Below, piece after piece: positions 11,491 to 23,192 of a stretch of 64,000 nucleotides of DNA. Under the pieces are notes generated by a model. That model was not told the origin of the DNA. It saw only the letters and a list, made by a program, of their open reading frames with translations, and made no database searches. Positions within the stretch are counted from its first letter, which is position 1. Each line of letters begins with the position of its first letter. The stretch is from Siphonodentalium dalli (taxonomy: Eukaryota; Mollusca; Scaphopoda; Gadilida; Siphonodentaliidae), in NCBI GenBank assembly GCA_032622095.1, contig CP136065.1:26607141-26671140 (forward strand), read 5' to 3'. The position numbers and the translations under genes were made by a program.

Positions 11491-11774
11491 TGAATGCCGT
11501 ATCAACGTAGTATTTCGCTCGAAAATCAACTCAAATCGAGACATATCTCGCACAGGCTCGACAAAATGGAAAATTAAAAAACTCATTTCATATGAGAGAA
11601 AACACGTTTTAATATTTTAGTTGAATTTTTTTCAAACCATCAATATCGACGACTTTGAACACAAGAAAAGCGTGGGATATAACCCAATATATGACAACTG
11701 CTCAAATTATGCAGATAACACGCCTACACTGTGTGATGTGATGTGTATTTTCTGTAATATGCCCATTCTCGCGT

Positions 11775-11965
11775 TAAACACTCAATTTGCATCAACGGAA
11801 GACTCCCCAAGCAATCATCTCCAATATCCATATATTTCGTTTTGACGTGTGGCTGTTTTATTCTGTTGCTATCGACCGGGCACCGTGAACACAGTCATTG
11901 TTCGTCGTTGCATATGACGTTTTGAGAACCTATCGTGCATTGACGCCACTATAATCAGATAATCG
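11775..11965 (+). repeat. Family F, right part of copy 2
   Basis: Matches the right part of 9745-10035: GCATCAACGGAAGACT, ATATCCATATATTTCG, ACGTGTGGCTGTTTTATTC, CATTGACG. This is consistent with a single copy split by insertion of other sequence. Confidence 0.6.
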
Positions 11966-12612
11966 TTCAGCTTCTGATGATATAAATACCGACTTTATCT
12001 GCCTTGGAAGACACTTGTCGAAACCAAAATGTATTAGCTGCTTTAAACCTTACGCAAAGCAGGGGAACGAACATTCTTTATTTTTACCGCACTAAACAAA
12101 AGTACTGTAACAAGATTAAAGTGATATGAAACACTCCGGTAGGGTGATCAAATAGAAATGGGGAATAATATTGTTCAAAGTAGTTGTATTACAAATAGCA
12201 TATGTAAATTGACAACACACACCGTCATTCTTATATATTAATTAAATGTAGATGGCGAAATCGTTTTCTTTAGTTTATCGTCAAGTAGTAAATATTGACA
12301 ATTGATCATAGGTCAGACGATGTTTTCTATGGAGTGGAACCGTCGATTTGCGTGAGATTTTCGGCGATGTTATTAGAATTCCACATTCCTCCAGTTGGCA
12401 TAGCACCTGAATACTGAATACTGAGTACATAATATGTCTTTAATAGATATTGAAGACAATGTGCACATCTTTTTTGAAGATATTTCACATCGGTATCGAT
12501 ATCGATCTATACATGTTACACACCAACATATCCTCGTACAAATATGTTCATATAGGACCTAAATATTCACATAGGTTATATGGAACTTATTTCATTCTGA
12601 TATAAGCTCATA
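11966..12612. other. Unassigned DNA
   Basis: No gene is seen. ACCAACATATCCTCGTAC near 12520 resembles the outer edge of the inverted-repeat family G found at 23.7, 24.8 and 49.5 kb. Confidence 0.4.
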
Positions 12613-13338
12613 CCTTACTCGTATTTAAATTCGCGCGGTACTATTTTTCGCTCAGTTTTAAATTCGCACACTTTGAATTCGCGCACCCAGCTACAACAAT
12701 ATTTTCGAAAACATCTTGTATCTTATGACAGTTTAGATTCTTAGTTGTACATGTGTATATAGAAGATAATCTCGAATAAAATTTACAGCGAATCGAGTAC
12801 AATGTCTGTGTCTCATCAGTTTGTTGTATATACGGGTGCTTATGATCCAAATAATCATTCTGATATACATGTATAATACATATATATGGAAATTATGGAA
12901 TTGAACCCAAAAGAATTAAAACCACAACCCTACGTACGAGCCGCTGACTTAAAAAATTGAGTCAACTCACAATTGTGTGTATTTTAAATAACTCACACAG
13001 TTTTATCATGGTGTCACCCCAGCACATCCCAGGGTTGTTAATACGGAGATGTGTTTTCATGCACATTCAGTCAGGAATGTGTGTATTTCTTAGAAACATT
13101 AACTCAACATCAAAGATCTAGATATGATGTATCATTCACATGTACATATGAATAATGACGTTGAGATTGGTTGTCCGCATGTAACTATATTTTGTCTATT
13201 AGCTATCTAAAATAACCCTCTTAGTTTCCTATTGTTTGGTATAAACTTATGACTCGTACAATTTTTCACTCAGTTTTAGATTCGCGAACCGTTGGGTGCG
13301 CGAAAAATATTACTGCGCGAATTTAAATAAGAGTAAGG
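12613..13338. mobile_element. MITE-like element with about 40-bp terminal inverted repeats, family D
   Basis: The left end reads CCTTACTCGTATTTAAATTC then GCGCGGTACTATTTTTCGC. The right end is its reverse complement with a few changes (GCGCGAATTTAAATAAGAG then TAAGG). The element is 726 bp with no coding capacity recognised. The repeat continues inward through a CTCAGTTTTA(A/G)ATTCGC segment. A related end fragment lies at 58478-58560. I could not define a target-site duplication, so the superfamily is unknown. Confidence 0.7.
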
Positions 13339-14416
13339 ATTGGGACTTATTACCTGGTATTTCGTTGAATGGCGCAGGCCGCAGTGAAGACATATTATAA
13401 AGAGCGTTCATCTGGTATGTCGTGTCGATGAAAAAGGTAGATTAAATAGTGCCTAGATATATCAGCTTATTTCGAATTAAAATAAGCTCATATACGACAT
13501 TTTGATCGTGTCCCATTTATGTTCATATGGAGCTTAATTCAGATTCAAATAATCCCTATATGAGCTTATTTCGTGTTTTAAATACATTCAAAATGAGCTT
13601 AATTATTGGAGAGCAGGCCGTGCACACACACTCATTGCACGCATACACCTATTTTTTAATGAATATGCGATTATCGCATTCTCACGTAATTTGTACGTAC
13701 ATCGATTTATTATATCGATTAAGCATTTTCTTTTTTCTGAAATCTAAATCCGCAGATGGTCACTAATGCGATGGTAAACGTCAATGTATGCTACAATCCT
13801 GATCATTTGCACGTGCAACATGTCCCTATATATATGGTAAACTAAACACAACGTCTACCGCTATATACTCAATTCCATCGTGATTGCTATGCAACATCAG
13901 AGACAGGATCGACAACAAAACGAAAACAATTCGGAGGACGAATTAAACCACCACTGGCCAAGTTGTCCTGCTAATATGCTATGATGTTTTTGGTCCTGTT
14001 GAATTGTTATTATGCGGGTATAGGGTAAACTGATGCCGTTACGAAAAAGTACCGTTTTTTTTCTCTAAAATTGTCATTTTCGCGGTGTTTTGCCAATCCG
14101 ATCGATTTGAGATAAAAACCAGTGTATATGAAACATTCAAGAACATCTATATTTTTTTGAAAAATATAATTACGCCCCATCGGTATATACTGCCAGGTTG
14201 ATATGGCCGTGCGAATGGAGCTATGGGGATATATCGCAGAACAAAACATTTCGGCTTTAACGCGATGGAGTTATTTCGGTAAATAAACAACAAACTGTTT
14301 ATTCGCATACGCCAAATATTACGACAATCTAAAAAGCGGAACGACGGTAAACAGGTAACGGTAAACTTCCATAATAAATGGTTAATCAACGATGTGTACG
14401 TTGCATATATGATATA
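13339..14416. other. Unassigned DNA with repeat fragments
   Basis: Around 13360-13420 the sequence GTATTTCGTTGAATGGCGCAG and TATAAAGAGCGTTC resembles segments near 26760-26820 and motifs in other repeat families. No gene is recognised. Confidence 0.4.
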
Positions 14417-17400
14417 CTAGCAGGGTTACCCGGCGTTGCCCAGGTTAATGCGATGAGAAACCCTCTGTATGCTGTGGATATTTGTTGGGGATACAGAATG
14501 CTCTTGCTTAAAGTGTTATACGTTTTCTCATAAATTGTATATTCAAATAGCATCATAAAACATGATTATTACAGTCATGGGATATAAGTAGTGGCTCACC
14601 TTGTCAATTGTCATTCTGTTTGTCGCGATTAATCCGTTCCAACAATAATGAAGTATTTATTTATTTACAACTGCGTATACATTAGACGTTATAATATGAT
14701 ACATGAACATCATAAACACATTAGTTCGATAAAAGATGATAATTGGGTTTTAAATATTGAGATGTATCAATCAATTTAGTGGGTTTGGCTAAGTTCTCGA
14801 GGACACCTGGCTATCATATCTCCATGAAGATACAGATGTTTCAAAGAAATTTCCAGGTGCTCCTCTGTTCATGGTGCTATATATTGGCTAAATATTCTCA
14901 GTTTAAACGAAATGTTGATGCGCATAAATATTAGCTACATGTGCCAGGAACAGAGCGAGATATTGAGTTGTTTATGTCAGTCGAGGAGTCTGTTATAAAA
15001 TTCTTGTCAGATGTGCAGTATTGGGAGGATCCTGAAAAGTCTTATGCTACTAACTGCATTTTCTTGTATATCAGAAGAAACTATATTTGACTGCACACTG
15101 TGACCACTATTTTTGAACAGGCCTTCCATATCTCTTGACAAATTGTAACTTTTTTGTGGAAACTGTATTGAATGGAACAGACTCAATTTTGTTATAATAT
15201 ATATGCAATCCTCTGACGGTTCGAGGTCTCTCAGTTTGCACGAATATATGTATCTCTTCAATAGAATGATAAATATACGTTTAATGCTTCTTCTATGTAT
15301 CTCTTTTTGCTAGCTCATTTTGTGAATGCCCTGATTGCTATTCCCATATAAATATGACAGTTAAGAAGATATAATTGTTCAAGTGACTTAAGTGGGTCAC
15401 CATATGTCGGGATTGTGAAATGTGAACGTCCAAAACTACTTAAAATGATATGGAGATGGCCTGGGTGACTGTATATAACTTATATGTGGATATCGGCGAA
15501 TAGCAATCTTATCAATGATAGTGCATATCCGCTCGCCATCCGCGACGCAAACGACACCAAATGTGATTTAATTCATGGTATATCAATAGAGAAAAACGTG
15601 TATGAATTCGGTGGAAATTGGTGCCAAATAAATTTGTACCAGCGTTTGCCTCTATTGACATAGTTAAACCACTCCCATTAGACTCATGGATGCTTAATAT
15701 ACTGGCGATGATTATATATATGTTTGGTGGTAATCAGCAACTAAACAAATTCTGAGAATAGTTATGACCCATATCTCTCACCCAACCGACAGCAATTTGA
15801 CGTCTTTAAATCACACGATGATATTCCTCGTATCATAGAGAAGAATAATATATCAATTTGGAGGAAATCTGGGCTAAAAATAGTTTATTAAATCAATTGT
15901 TGATGCAAAGTTGACTCGAACAACGCCATATTGCGAAGGTGGTTATGTTTTCGTTTGGTGGAAATCGGCGACAAAACTATTTCACGATATATTTTTAATT
16001 TTGCCGACCTCCCCCTTTTCTTCCCCTGACACCAACAGCGTCATTTTAGAAAAAATTTACCCTCACCGTTATCTTCCTTGTAAACAGTTACCCCTCTTAG
16101 AACGCCTTGGTGCCATCTCGATTGTACCGCGTGAAGTTATATATAGAACGCACACAGACAGACAGAAAGACAGACAGACAGCACGATTTGATTTGAGAAG
16201 AACGTGTCTGAATTTGATGGTAATTAGTACTAAACATATTTTGTATCAGTCTTGGTGACCCTCCCGTCCCTATTTCAGTCTCAAGCTGCACACACTAAGA
16301 CTCATTAGAGATTAGAGATACATATATGACATTGGTGAACATTGGCGAGTATGCAAATTCGTATCAAATTTAAGGTCCCCATATCTCTCACCCATAGGGC
16401 ACAAATTTGGTGTATCTAAACGACACGATAAGATTCCTCGTATCACAGAGAAGAATATGTATCAATCTGGTGGAAATCGGCACTAAACATATAGATATAA
16501 TTTGTTGTGTCCCTCTCATCTCTATACACCACTGACTCGAATGGCCCAACTTATGACATCCTTAAACCACACGATTATACTCCTGATATCATGGAGATGA
16601 TTGTTTATAAGTTTGGTGATAATCGGCGACTAAACAATTTTTTTTATAAAATTTGGTGCCAATCCACCCCCCCCCCATATCTCAAACAAACAGCACCACT
16701 ATGGCGTCTTTAAATCACACGATTAGATTCCTCGTATCTTGTATAAGAACGTGTATCAATTTGGTGGAAATTGGCGCAAAATAATTGTGCATCAATTTTG
16801 GTGCCCCTATCCTTTTCAATGCAACCCTGACTCGAACGAGGTCACATTTGACAGATATAAGCAACACCATTAGACTCCTCATACCATGGATGATTTTGTA
16901 TAAAGTGTGGTGGCAATCGGCTACTAAACCAATTATTATCAAATTTAGTGCCCACCCCCTCCCAATCTCTCAACCAAAAGACAACAATTTGGCGTTGTTA
17001 AATCGCACAATTAGATTCCTTGTATCATGAAGACGAATATATATCAATTTGGTGGAGATCGGCGCTAAAATTAGTTTTTCAATTTTGGTGCCCCTTTCCC
17101 CTTCCGTGCATTCCTGACTCGAACGACGCCACTTTTAAACCACACGTTGGTTTTTTTCATATCATGGGTTTGGCGTTGTTAAATCGCACAATTAGATTCC
17201 TTGTATCATGAAGAAGAATATATATCAATTTGGTGGAGATCGGCGCTAAAATTAGTTTTTCAAATTTGGTGCCCCTCTCCCCTTCCGTGCATCCCTGACT
17301 CGAACGACGCCACTTTTAAACCACGCCGTTTTTTCATATCATGGGGATGATTATATATAAATTTGGTGGAAATCGGCGACAGAAAATCTCCCCCTCCCCT

Positions 17401-17711
17401 TCCGGGCACCCCTGACGCGAATGGCGCGACTTTTTCCATATTTAAACCACACCATTAGATTCCTCATATCATGGGGATTATTATATATATGTTTGGTGGC
17501 AATCGGCGACAATTTTTTGTTCTGCCCCTCCCCTTTTTCTGCCCCTGACAACAACGGCGTCACTTTAGAAAATTCTAACCCCGACCATTATCTTTCTCGT
17601 AAAAAGCTACTCCTAGTAGACCCCTTTGGCATCATCTAGATGGTCCCCTGTGAATTTCTATAGAACACAGACAGACAGACTAACAGACAGACAGACATTC
17701 GCAAATATAGA
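14417..17711 (-). mobile_element. Helitron-like element (or fused elements), minus strand
   Basis: On the minus strand the right end reads CCTGGGCAACGCCGGGTAAC then CCTGCTAGT: a GC hairpin just before a terminal CTAG, the 3' architecture of Helitrons. The other end near 17711 reads, on the minus strand, TCTATATCTATATTTGCG followed by a TCTGTCTGTCTGTTAG tract, matching the 5' TC and the TTTGGGA...TCTGTTAGC start of the Helitron-like elements at 23.4 and 44.0 kb. There is no Rep/helicase coding sequence, so it is non-autonomous. A second ACAGACAGACAG tract near 16151-16185 suggests that two copies may be fused. The exact 5' TC is ambiguous by a few bases. Confidence 0.6.
15590..17640. repeat. 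Degenerate tandem segments within the minus-strand Helitron-like element
   Basis: Segments of roughly 170-250 bp repeat with variation: TTTGGTGGAAATCGGCG, then TTTGGTGCCCC, CCTGACTCGAACG, TTTAAA(C/T)CACACGATTAGATT, CCTCGTATCATGGAG and back. At least eight partial units are recognisable. The unit at 16995-17090 recurs almost unchanged at 17165-17270. Open frames here are by-products of the repetition. Confidence 0.75.
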
Positions 17712-17717
17712 TATAGA

Positions 17718-18842
17718 TACCGTATAATATTATATAATAGTCAAATAGTAACATATATAATAAATGTATTGTATTTGCTCGGTATTTTATGAACTATTTT
17801 CTGTTTATATATTTTCCTTACTTGTGTTATGATTGACGAATACAATTTATATATAAAAAATAGGAGCTATGGAGTAACTTTGATTAATAACGTATATTGC
17901 GTGCCGGTTAGACTTTTTTTCAGGATGTATTATTCGCGGATGTATCTTCGCGGATGTCTTATTGTTGCAGTATGTAATTTTATGAACGCTTTCGATATTT
18001 AGGTGTGGACAATGGCTGGGCCACTCTGGAAGATTTTATTGCGGGAACACAATATAATATAACAGCTAACATTGCTGATTAAGTATGTCTCAGCTGGAAT
18101 ATAGACTAAATGTCGTATTGCGAAGTATCGGATGTGTATTTAATCCGATTAGTGGATTTTTGGTCCGCATTTGAGAGGTTTTCTGGTGTGATGAGTGATA
18201 AACTTGCACTGATAAGCCGTAGTTGTAATAATTTGAAGGATTAGTTGTTTTAACAAAATTCTGAGGTGGTGCATTCATGAAACCAATAGATTTAATATTA
18301 TAATTTATATATTTGCATAATTATATGATCTTGAGGGCGTTTCTTACTATGGTTTTCTTGTATTGCCTGCGCTGGTGTTTCAAAAACGACGCGAAGAACC
18401 ATCTTGATCTTCGCGCTATACCACAATATGGGATCCGACATCGCTACCATGCAATTCCATGAAGTATGAGTCGAGTGGTGTTCGTTAACAATCGACAAAC
18501 GCGCACAATCCATTGGAAGAAATATACCCGAATAAATGCAACCATGTCTTCCATTTTGGTGCAAACGGTGACTATCAGGGAAATTAACAACTATAGTAAA
18601 TTTGTCATTGCCTATGTTCAACTTCAACATCAGACAGCAAAGTCAGCTGCGTTTTGTGACCACGGGTAACTTATTGCGTGTTGTTTACGCGCAAAACCAG
18701 ACTATGACACCAAATCATGTCTCGAAAACTTTCAAATCAACAAATCAATTAAGTGTCGATCTCAAATCGGGTCACCGAAGTCGACATCCAACCGAACATC
18801 GAAAACTTGCAGGACCATATGTATTTGTTGGATACATGTAAT
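17718..18842. other. Unassigned DNA, possible small open frame
   Basis: A 110-codon open frame at 18298-18630 on the minus strand has no motif I recognise and overlaps other frames. The last 8 bp (18835-18842, CATGTAAT) are the left target-site copy of the hAT element that follows. Confidence 0.4.
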
Positions 18843-18949
18843 CAGAGGCGGACTGGGCCAAAAAACCGGCCCGGGAAATTAATATAATACCGGCCCATCT
18901 GTTGGGGGGGGGCGTCCACAGTCCACCTTGGAAAATTCCAACTGCACCC

Positions 18950-19075
18950 CCCCCCCCCCCTTGAATCAGAATCAGACCAAATACATATTTTTGCATAATT
19001 CCATTTGCACCCCCCTCCCTTGAATCAGATGCAGACCAAATACATGTTTTTGCATAATTCCATTTGCACCTCTGG
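18950..19075. repeat. Two direct copies of a 64-bp segment inside the hAT element
   Basis: CTTGAATCAGA(A/T)(T/G)CAGACC followed by AAATACAT(A/G)TTTTTGCATAATTCC occurs twice, each preceded by a C-run. This is an internal duplication of the transposon. Confidence 0.85.
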
Positions 19076-19490
19076 TCTAATATCCTATATATTCATAAAC
19101 CATGGTTCTATATATTCCCGGTATGAGACCATTCAGATATTTGTACCTGAAAAATTGCATAAAATCTAACATCTAGCGGTCTAACTCCAGACAAATGCAC
19201 ACGGCTACGGACAAGAGACCAGGACACACCGAGCTGTTCATGGTTGTTCGGCCCGGGGTGAGAACATTTTGAAAACTATACAAGAAAATCTCGAATCCGA
19301 TAAACTAGACTGGCATCAACTGAAGCGTTCCTATTTTCTTGTAAATTTCAATTGGGGGAGGGGTGCGTAAGAATTTTTTTGGGATTTACAGCTGGGAGTT
19401 ACCGTTAAAATCTCGAGATTAATGGGGTCTTTACGTGGTGTTATATGATGCCGACAAGTTCATTTAATGTCAAAATTACGATTAGCCAAT

Positions 19491-19660
19491 TCGGCTGGTT
19501 AAACAACACATGTGGCGGCCCACGTCCGGAATTTTCCCGGTCACCCGATCGGCCATGCAGTCCGCCTCTGCCCTCATGAATTTATGTGAGAAGAGTACCA
19601 TCTTATTGGATACACGGCTGGTTAAACAACACATGTGGCGGCCCACGTCGGTTTCATTTG
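19491..19660. repeat. Direct repeat with 125-bp spacing inside the hAT element
   Basis: GGCTGGTTAAACAACACATG then TGGCGGCCCACGTC occurs at about 19492 and 19617. Confidence 0.88.
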
Positions 19661-19843
19661 CGGCCCAAGTTGTGGTTGGGCGGCCCAACCACACATACCC
19701 CCCTACCCCCCAAACCGTAAAACCCCCCTCGGATTCTCGCTTGATAGAAAATCACGTGGAATCAGAATTTTTCCGGCCTCCGGCCCATCGGGAAATTTCC
19801 CGGTCTCCCGATCGGCCAGTCCGCCTCTGCATGTAATTATGTT

Positions 19844-20358
19844 TTAAAGGCACGGGCGGCGTTCGTTGCAGAAATATTTATATTCGTTAAAATCGCCATC
19901 AACAGAAGAAACACCAAAACATATACAGTTCCGCTCATATGACAATATAATCAGCGCGTAATAGTATATTGTCGTCAAGGCGTACGATGATGTACGCAAA
20001 CAAGAAGCTGCTCGTGTTACAGAAGTTGTGCTTCTGTTTACATAACCCACGCAATTATATTGGTTAATCACACAAAAATGATATAAACGCTCTTTATTAT
20101 TTCCATATCAGGAAAACAGTAACAAATATGTTTACAATATCCGGATCTAAACAAAAGCCAAGAAACGTAACGTTTTTTGCCTTTGTTTACATAACAAAGG
20201 GGGAAAAATTTACAATAACATACTGTTTATGCCATATTTCTGTTTGACATAAAAACAAAGTCTGTCTGTATCTTACTATTCCGTCTGTTTATGGCGGTTT
20301 TTGACGGAGTTGAATATTTTAACAGCATACCCACCGCCAACGCCGCCCGTATCTTTAA
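19844..20358 (+). mobile_element. TTAA-flanked MITE, family B, copy 1
   Basis: The left end is TTAAAGGCACGGGCGGCGTT and the right end reads AACGCCGCCCGTATCTTTAA. The termini are inverted (AAAGGCACGGGCGGCGTT against AAAGATACGGGCGGCGTT) and bounded by TTAA. The interior is AT-rich with ATAAACGCTCTTTATT and GTTTACATAACAAAG. It starts 14 bp after the hAT element ends. Three related copies occur in the window. TTAA suggests mobilisation by a piggyBac-type transposase, which is an inference. Confidence 0.82.
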
Positions 20359-21120
20359 ACAAGGATCGAAGTGGCTAGACCTCCCATGAATCAGACATGG
20401 GTGAAGAAGACGCAACAGTGGAAGCGTGCGACAAAAACAGTCGAGAGAACGAGTTGAAAGGCCGAGACCTTAGATGTGTGCGCGCGAGATTTCGTGAGAT
20501 CTCTCATTGTATCAGACCACCGTAGAAGGCGATAGGGACTGCAATCGACGCAAAATCGATAAAAGCATTAGCAACGGTCGAAATAAACCTCGACAATGAC
20601 GTCCGTTTCATTCTGCTCACGCGTCCGATTAGTTATTCTCATGCATCCGTCGTATACGATTCGAACATGCAATTTATTGTTATGTACGCCATTTCCGGCG
20701 TCTGAAATTAAGCGAAGTTACTCGATTTCTGCCGATAAAAACCGCTGAGGTTGCATGAACTCAGTTTTTTTAATATTTCTCCTTCGCTTCAGACAATCAT
20801 TTATATTTTTATCGAGCGAATGGTTCAGCAATTCCGATCAGCAACTATTCCGATAAGTGATTTGGAACATGGAGTCAACTGTTCTTGTCGCGAGAAAGTT
20901 TTTCGCTATTGGTATATACATGTATATTGACGAAAGAATCGCACGAACGACAAGCTACTTACATCAGAATATCTGTTGGAACCGTCACAGAATAATGTTC
21001 TACGCTTGATTGCATTGATGTCAATTTCAGTTTCCAGTTCCAACTGCCAATATCTTTCAGTTCCAGTCGGCAAGACGAACGGTGCTGAACAAATGCAGAC
21101 GTCGAGTCGTCGACACATAG
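20359..21120. other. Unassigned DNA, no gene seen
   Basis: Somewhat richer in CG than its surroundings (GTGTGCGCGCGAGATTTCG near 20475), but without a recognised exon or element. Confidence 0.4.
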
Positions 21121-21136
21121 CGTGACAGAGACACCA

Positions 21137-21572
21137 TGGTTGGTTGGTAGGTAGGTAGGTTTGGATGTTGGTTGGTCGGTTGTTTGGATGATCGGTCGGT
21201 CGGTTGGTTGGTCGGTTGGATGGTTGCTTGGTTGCTTGGTCGGTTGGTTGGTTGGTTGGTTGGTTGGTCAGTTGTTTGGATGGTTGGTCAGTTGGTTGGT
21301 TGGCTGGCTGGCTGGTAGGTTGCTTGGTTGAATGCTTGGTCGGTTGTTTGGATGGTTGGTTGATTGTCGGTCGGTTGGATGGTTGGTCGGCTGTTGGTTG
21401 GTTGGTCGGTTGGTTGGTCGATTGGTTGGTTGGTTTGTTTGTTGGTTTGTTTGTTGGTTGGCTGGATGGTTGGTTGGTTGGTTGGTTGGTCGGTCGGTTT
21501 CTTGGTTGGATGCTTGGTCGGTTGTTTGGATGGTTGGTTGGTTGGATGGTTGAGTGTCGGTTGGTTGGTTAG
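21137..21572. repeat. Degenerate TTGG simple repeat, about 430 bp
   Basis: Variants of GGTTGGTTGGTCGGTTGG with occasional TTGGATGG, GGCTGG and TTGTTTGG. Because the 4-bp unit contains few stop triplets, several frames on both strands remain open and would give artificial W/V/G/L-rich or N/Q/P/T-rich proteins. These are not genes. Higher-order units (GGTTGTTTGGATGG recurring) show duplication in blocks. Confidence 0.95.
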
Positions 21573-22710
21573 TCTTCGTTCACACACTGGTAAGTTTGCC
21601 TTCTATTTTTGCAGACATTCGTCATATAAATATATGTGTGAAAATATGAACATTAGAGGTAAATTTTCTGTAGATCCACATATAATGGGGCTACTAAAAT
21701 TTGCATTTAAATACATGTACGGTTGATTCCTGTGAGATAAGTGCGTGCTATTTACAGGCAATTTTCTTCAGCATCGCTATAGGCGCAGCTACACGGTTTT
21801 GATGCGACCTAGATTTCTGTATCGATATGCCTACAAAAAATGGCATGCAAAATTGAGAGTGGAAAACGGCCGTCTATTAAGTTTTCGGTAGATTACATAC
21901 GGATAGATATTTTACGGGAATTTCCATAAACGAAGCTATACATCTATGATAATTCACCTAAACTAGGCATTGGTACGTATGGAACTTGTTCAAATTTGAT
22001 ACGGAATCTTCTCGCGAATGCCTCTTACGGAATTGCATATGTCCATGCACCGCTGTATAACAATCAATCCGTCGTGTATTTAATATCCAGTTTGTCCCTC
22101 ATATATGTTGGAAAGTATAGCCCCTTTTCGATTATTTCATAATGTTTGTCACGCCAGTTTGCAAGTGTCTACAGCGAGTATGCGAGGTTTCGATATTTTA
22201 ATCAATGGATTTGTTTGAGATGATTAAAGTGCACACTGCACTAGGTTCCAATGATTTCAAAAGCAATTCGACTGGCAAAGGCGGATTACAAATCCCAGTG
22301 GAAGCGCAAAAGAAGTAGACAGTGACAACAAAGAGCAGGACTATTTCGCATTTCAATACCGGAATCGATCCCGAGCAAACAGCTCTTCGAAGTGGCACAT
22401 GCAAATCACCTTATGTTTGCCAATGCATACTATTCACAGATGCTTCGCTAGTCCAGAACCCATTATTAAATCTTCAGTACTCGACGTTCAATCGTGAACT
22501 GTCGATACTCTCCCCGTCAAACGGACGCGATGTTCGATTTATGTTATGGGAATTATTTGTCGTTCCCTGTAGTGCATTCAACCCGTACACCGAGCACAAC
22601 ATGTTTTATATATTCGAGCGGGACACGAACAGTGATGCGTACTCCGAAAACCGGAAATTGGTCGTGTCACCATGATGAGTTGATAAAGAGTGCATTCACC
22701 CTCTGTACTT
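21573..22710. other. Unassigned DNA
   Basis: The longest open frame, at 22322-22675 (+, 117 codons), has no recognisable domain. No repeats were identified. Confidence 0.4.
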
Positions 22711-23192
22711 AGATCATGCCATGAATCTGGTTAACGCGCGTAGTGACCATATTCCACCAGTACAAAGCGTGGGAACCTTTTTTGATGTTCTGACCCTTTC
22801 CTACAGGGAACTTTATCAAATTCAACATACAAGACATGGAATATAATTTTGTTTAATACTTGTTTCCCAATAATATACTTCATATTAGAGGGGGGGTCCC
22901 AGCTCTAGATTGAATTCTTTTCTTTGACTTTTGTGAGCCGTATCGCAATACCCAGGAGAAATTCCACAATTGTAAGCGACGCAAAGCATAATCGCTTACA
23001 AAGTCACTCACTTAAAATCGTGCGATTTTGAGTTGTGACCTTCACCTACAGTAAAGTAAATAAATATATTCTCCGCGTTATTTTTTTACTTTATAAGGTT
23101 CCCTATCAAAGCTTTCAAACGTTCCCAGGTTTTGTACTGGTGGAATATCATCTCTACGGGCGTTAGTTAGCGTAGAGGTTCGTGAATCATGA
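22711..23192. mobile_element. Inverted-repeat element, family E, copy 1
   Basis: The left arm reads GATCATGCCATGAATCTGG, AACGCGCGTAGTGACCATAT, TCCACCAGTACAAA, TGGGAAC. The right arm is its inverted counterpart: GTTCCCAGG, TTTGTACTGGTGGAATATCA, TCTCTACGGGCGTTAG, GTGAATCATGATC. The element is about 480 bp with arms of roughly 75-100 bp. The same arms occur at 26880-26955 and 27780-27835. No coding capacity and no clear target duplication. Confidence 0.7.

Larger units (their letters stand above)
18843..19829 (+). mobile_element. hAT-family non-autonomous DNA transposon, 987 bp, with 8-bp target duplication
   Basis: The element begins CAGAGGCGGACTGGGCC and ends GGCCAGTCCGCCTCTG, inverted termini typical of hAT elements known in many animals (CAG-GGCGGACTGG class). 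It is flanked by a perfect 8-bp direct repeat, CATGTAAT, at 18835-18842 and 19830-19837; an 8-bp duplication is diagnostic for hAT. The inner termini keep matching with gaps (GGCCC...GGGAAATT on the left; AATTTCCC...GGCC on the right). Inside are C-rich runs, a roughly 64-bp direct repeat at 18957-19070 and a 125-bp-spaced direct repeat at 19491 and 19616. No transposase is present. The perfect target duplication suggests a fairly recent insertion. Confidence 0.93.

Noticed and set aside
15911-16258. 115-codon gene on the plus strand
   Set aside because: It lies inside the degenerate repeats of a Helitron-like element and includes the ACAGACAG tract; no motif.
18298-18630. 110-codon minus-strand gene
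   Set aside because: No recognisable domain and no splice or promoter signals I could support; it overlaps an open frame on the other strand.
21204-21726. W/V/G/L-rich protein genes on the plus strand and an N/Q/P/T-rich one on the minus strand
   Set aside because: They are translations of a TTGG simple repeat, open in several frames on both strands.
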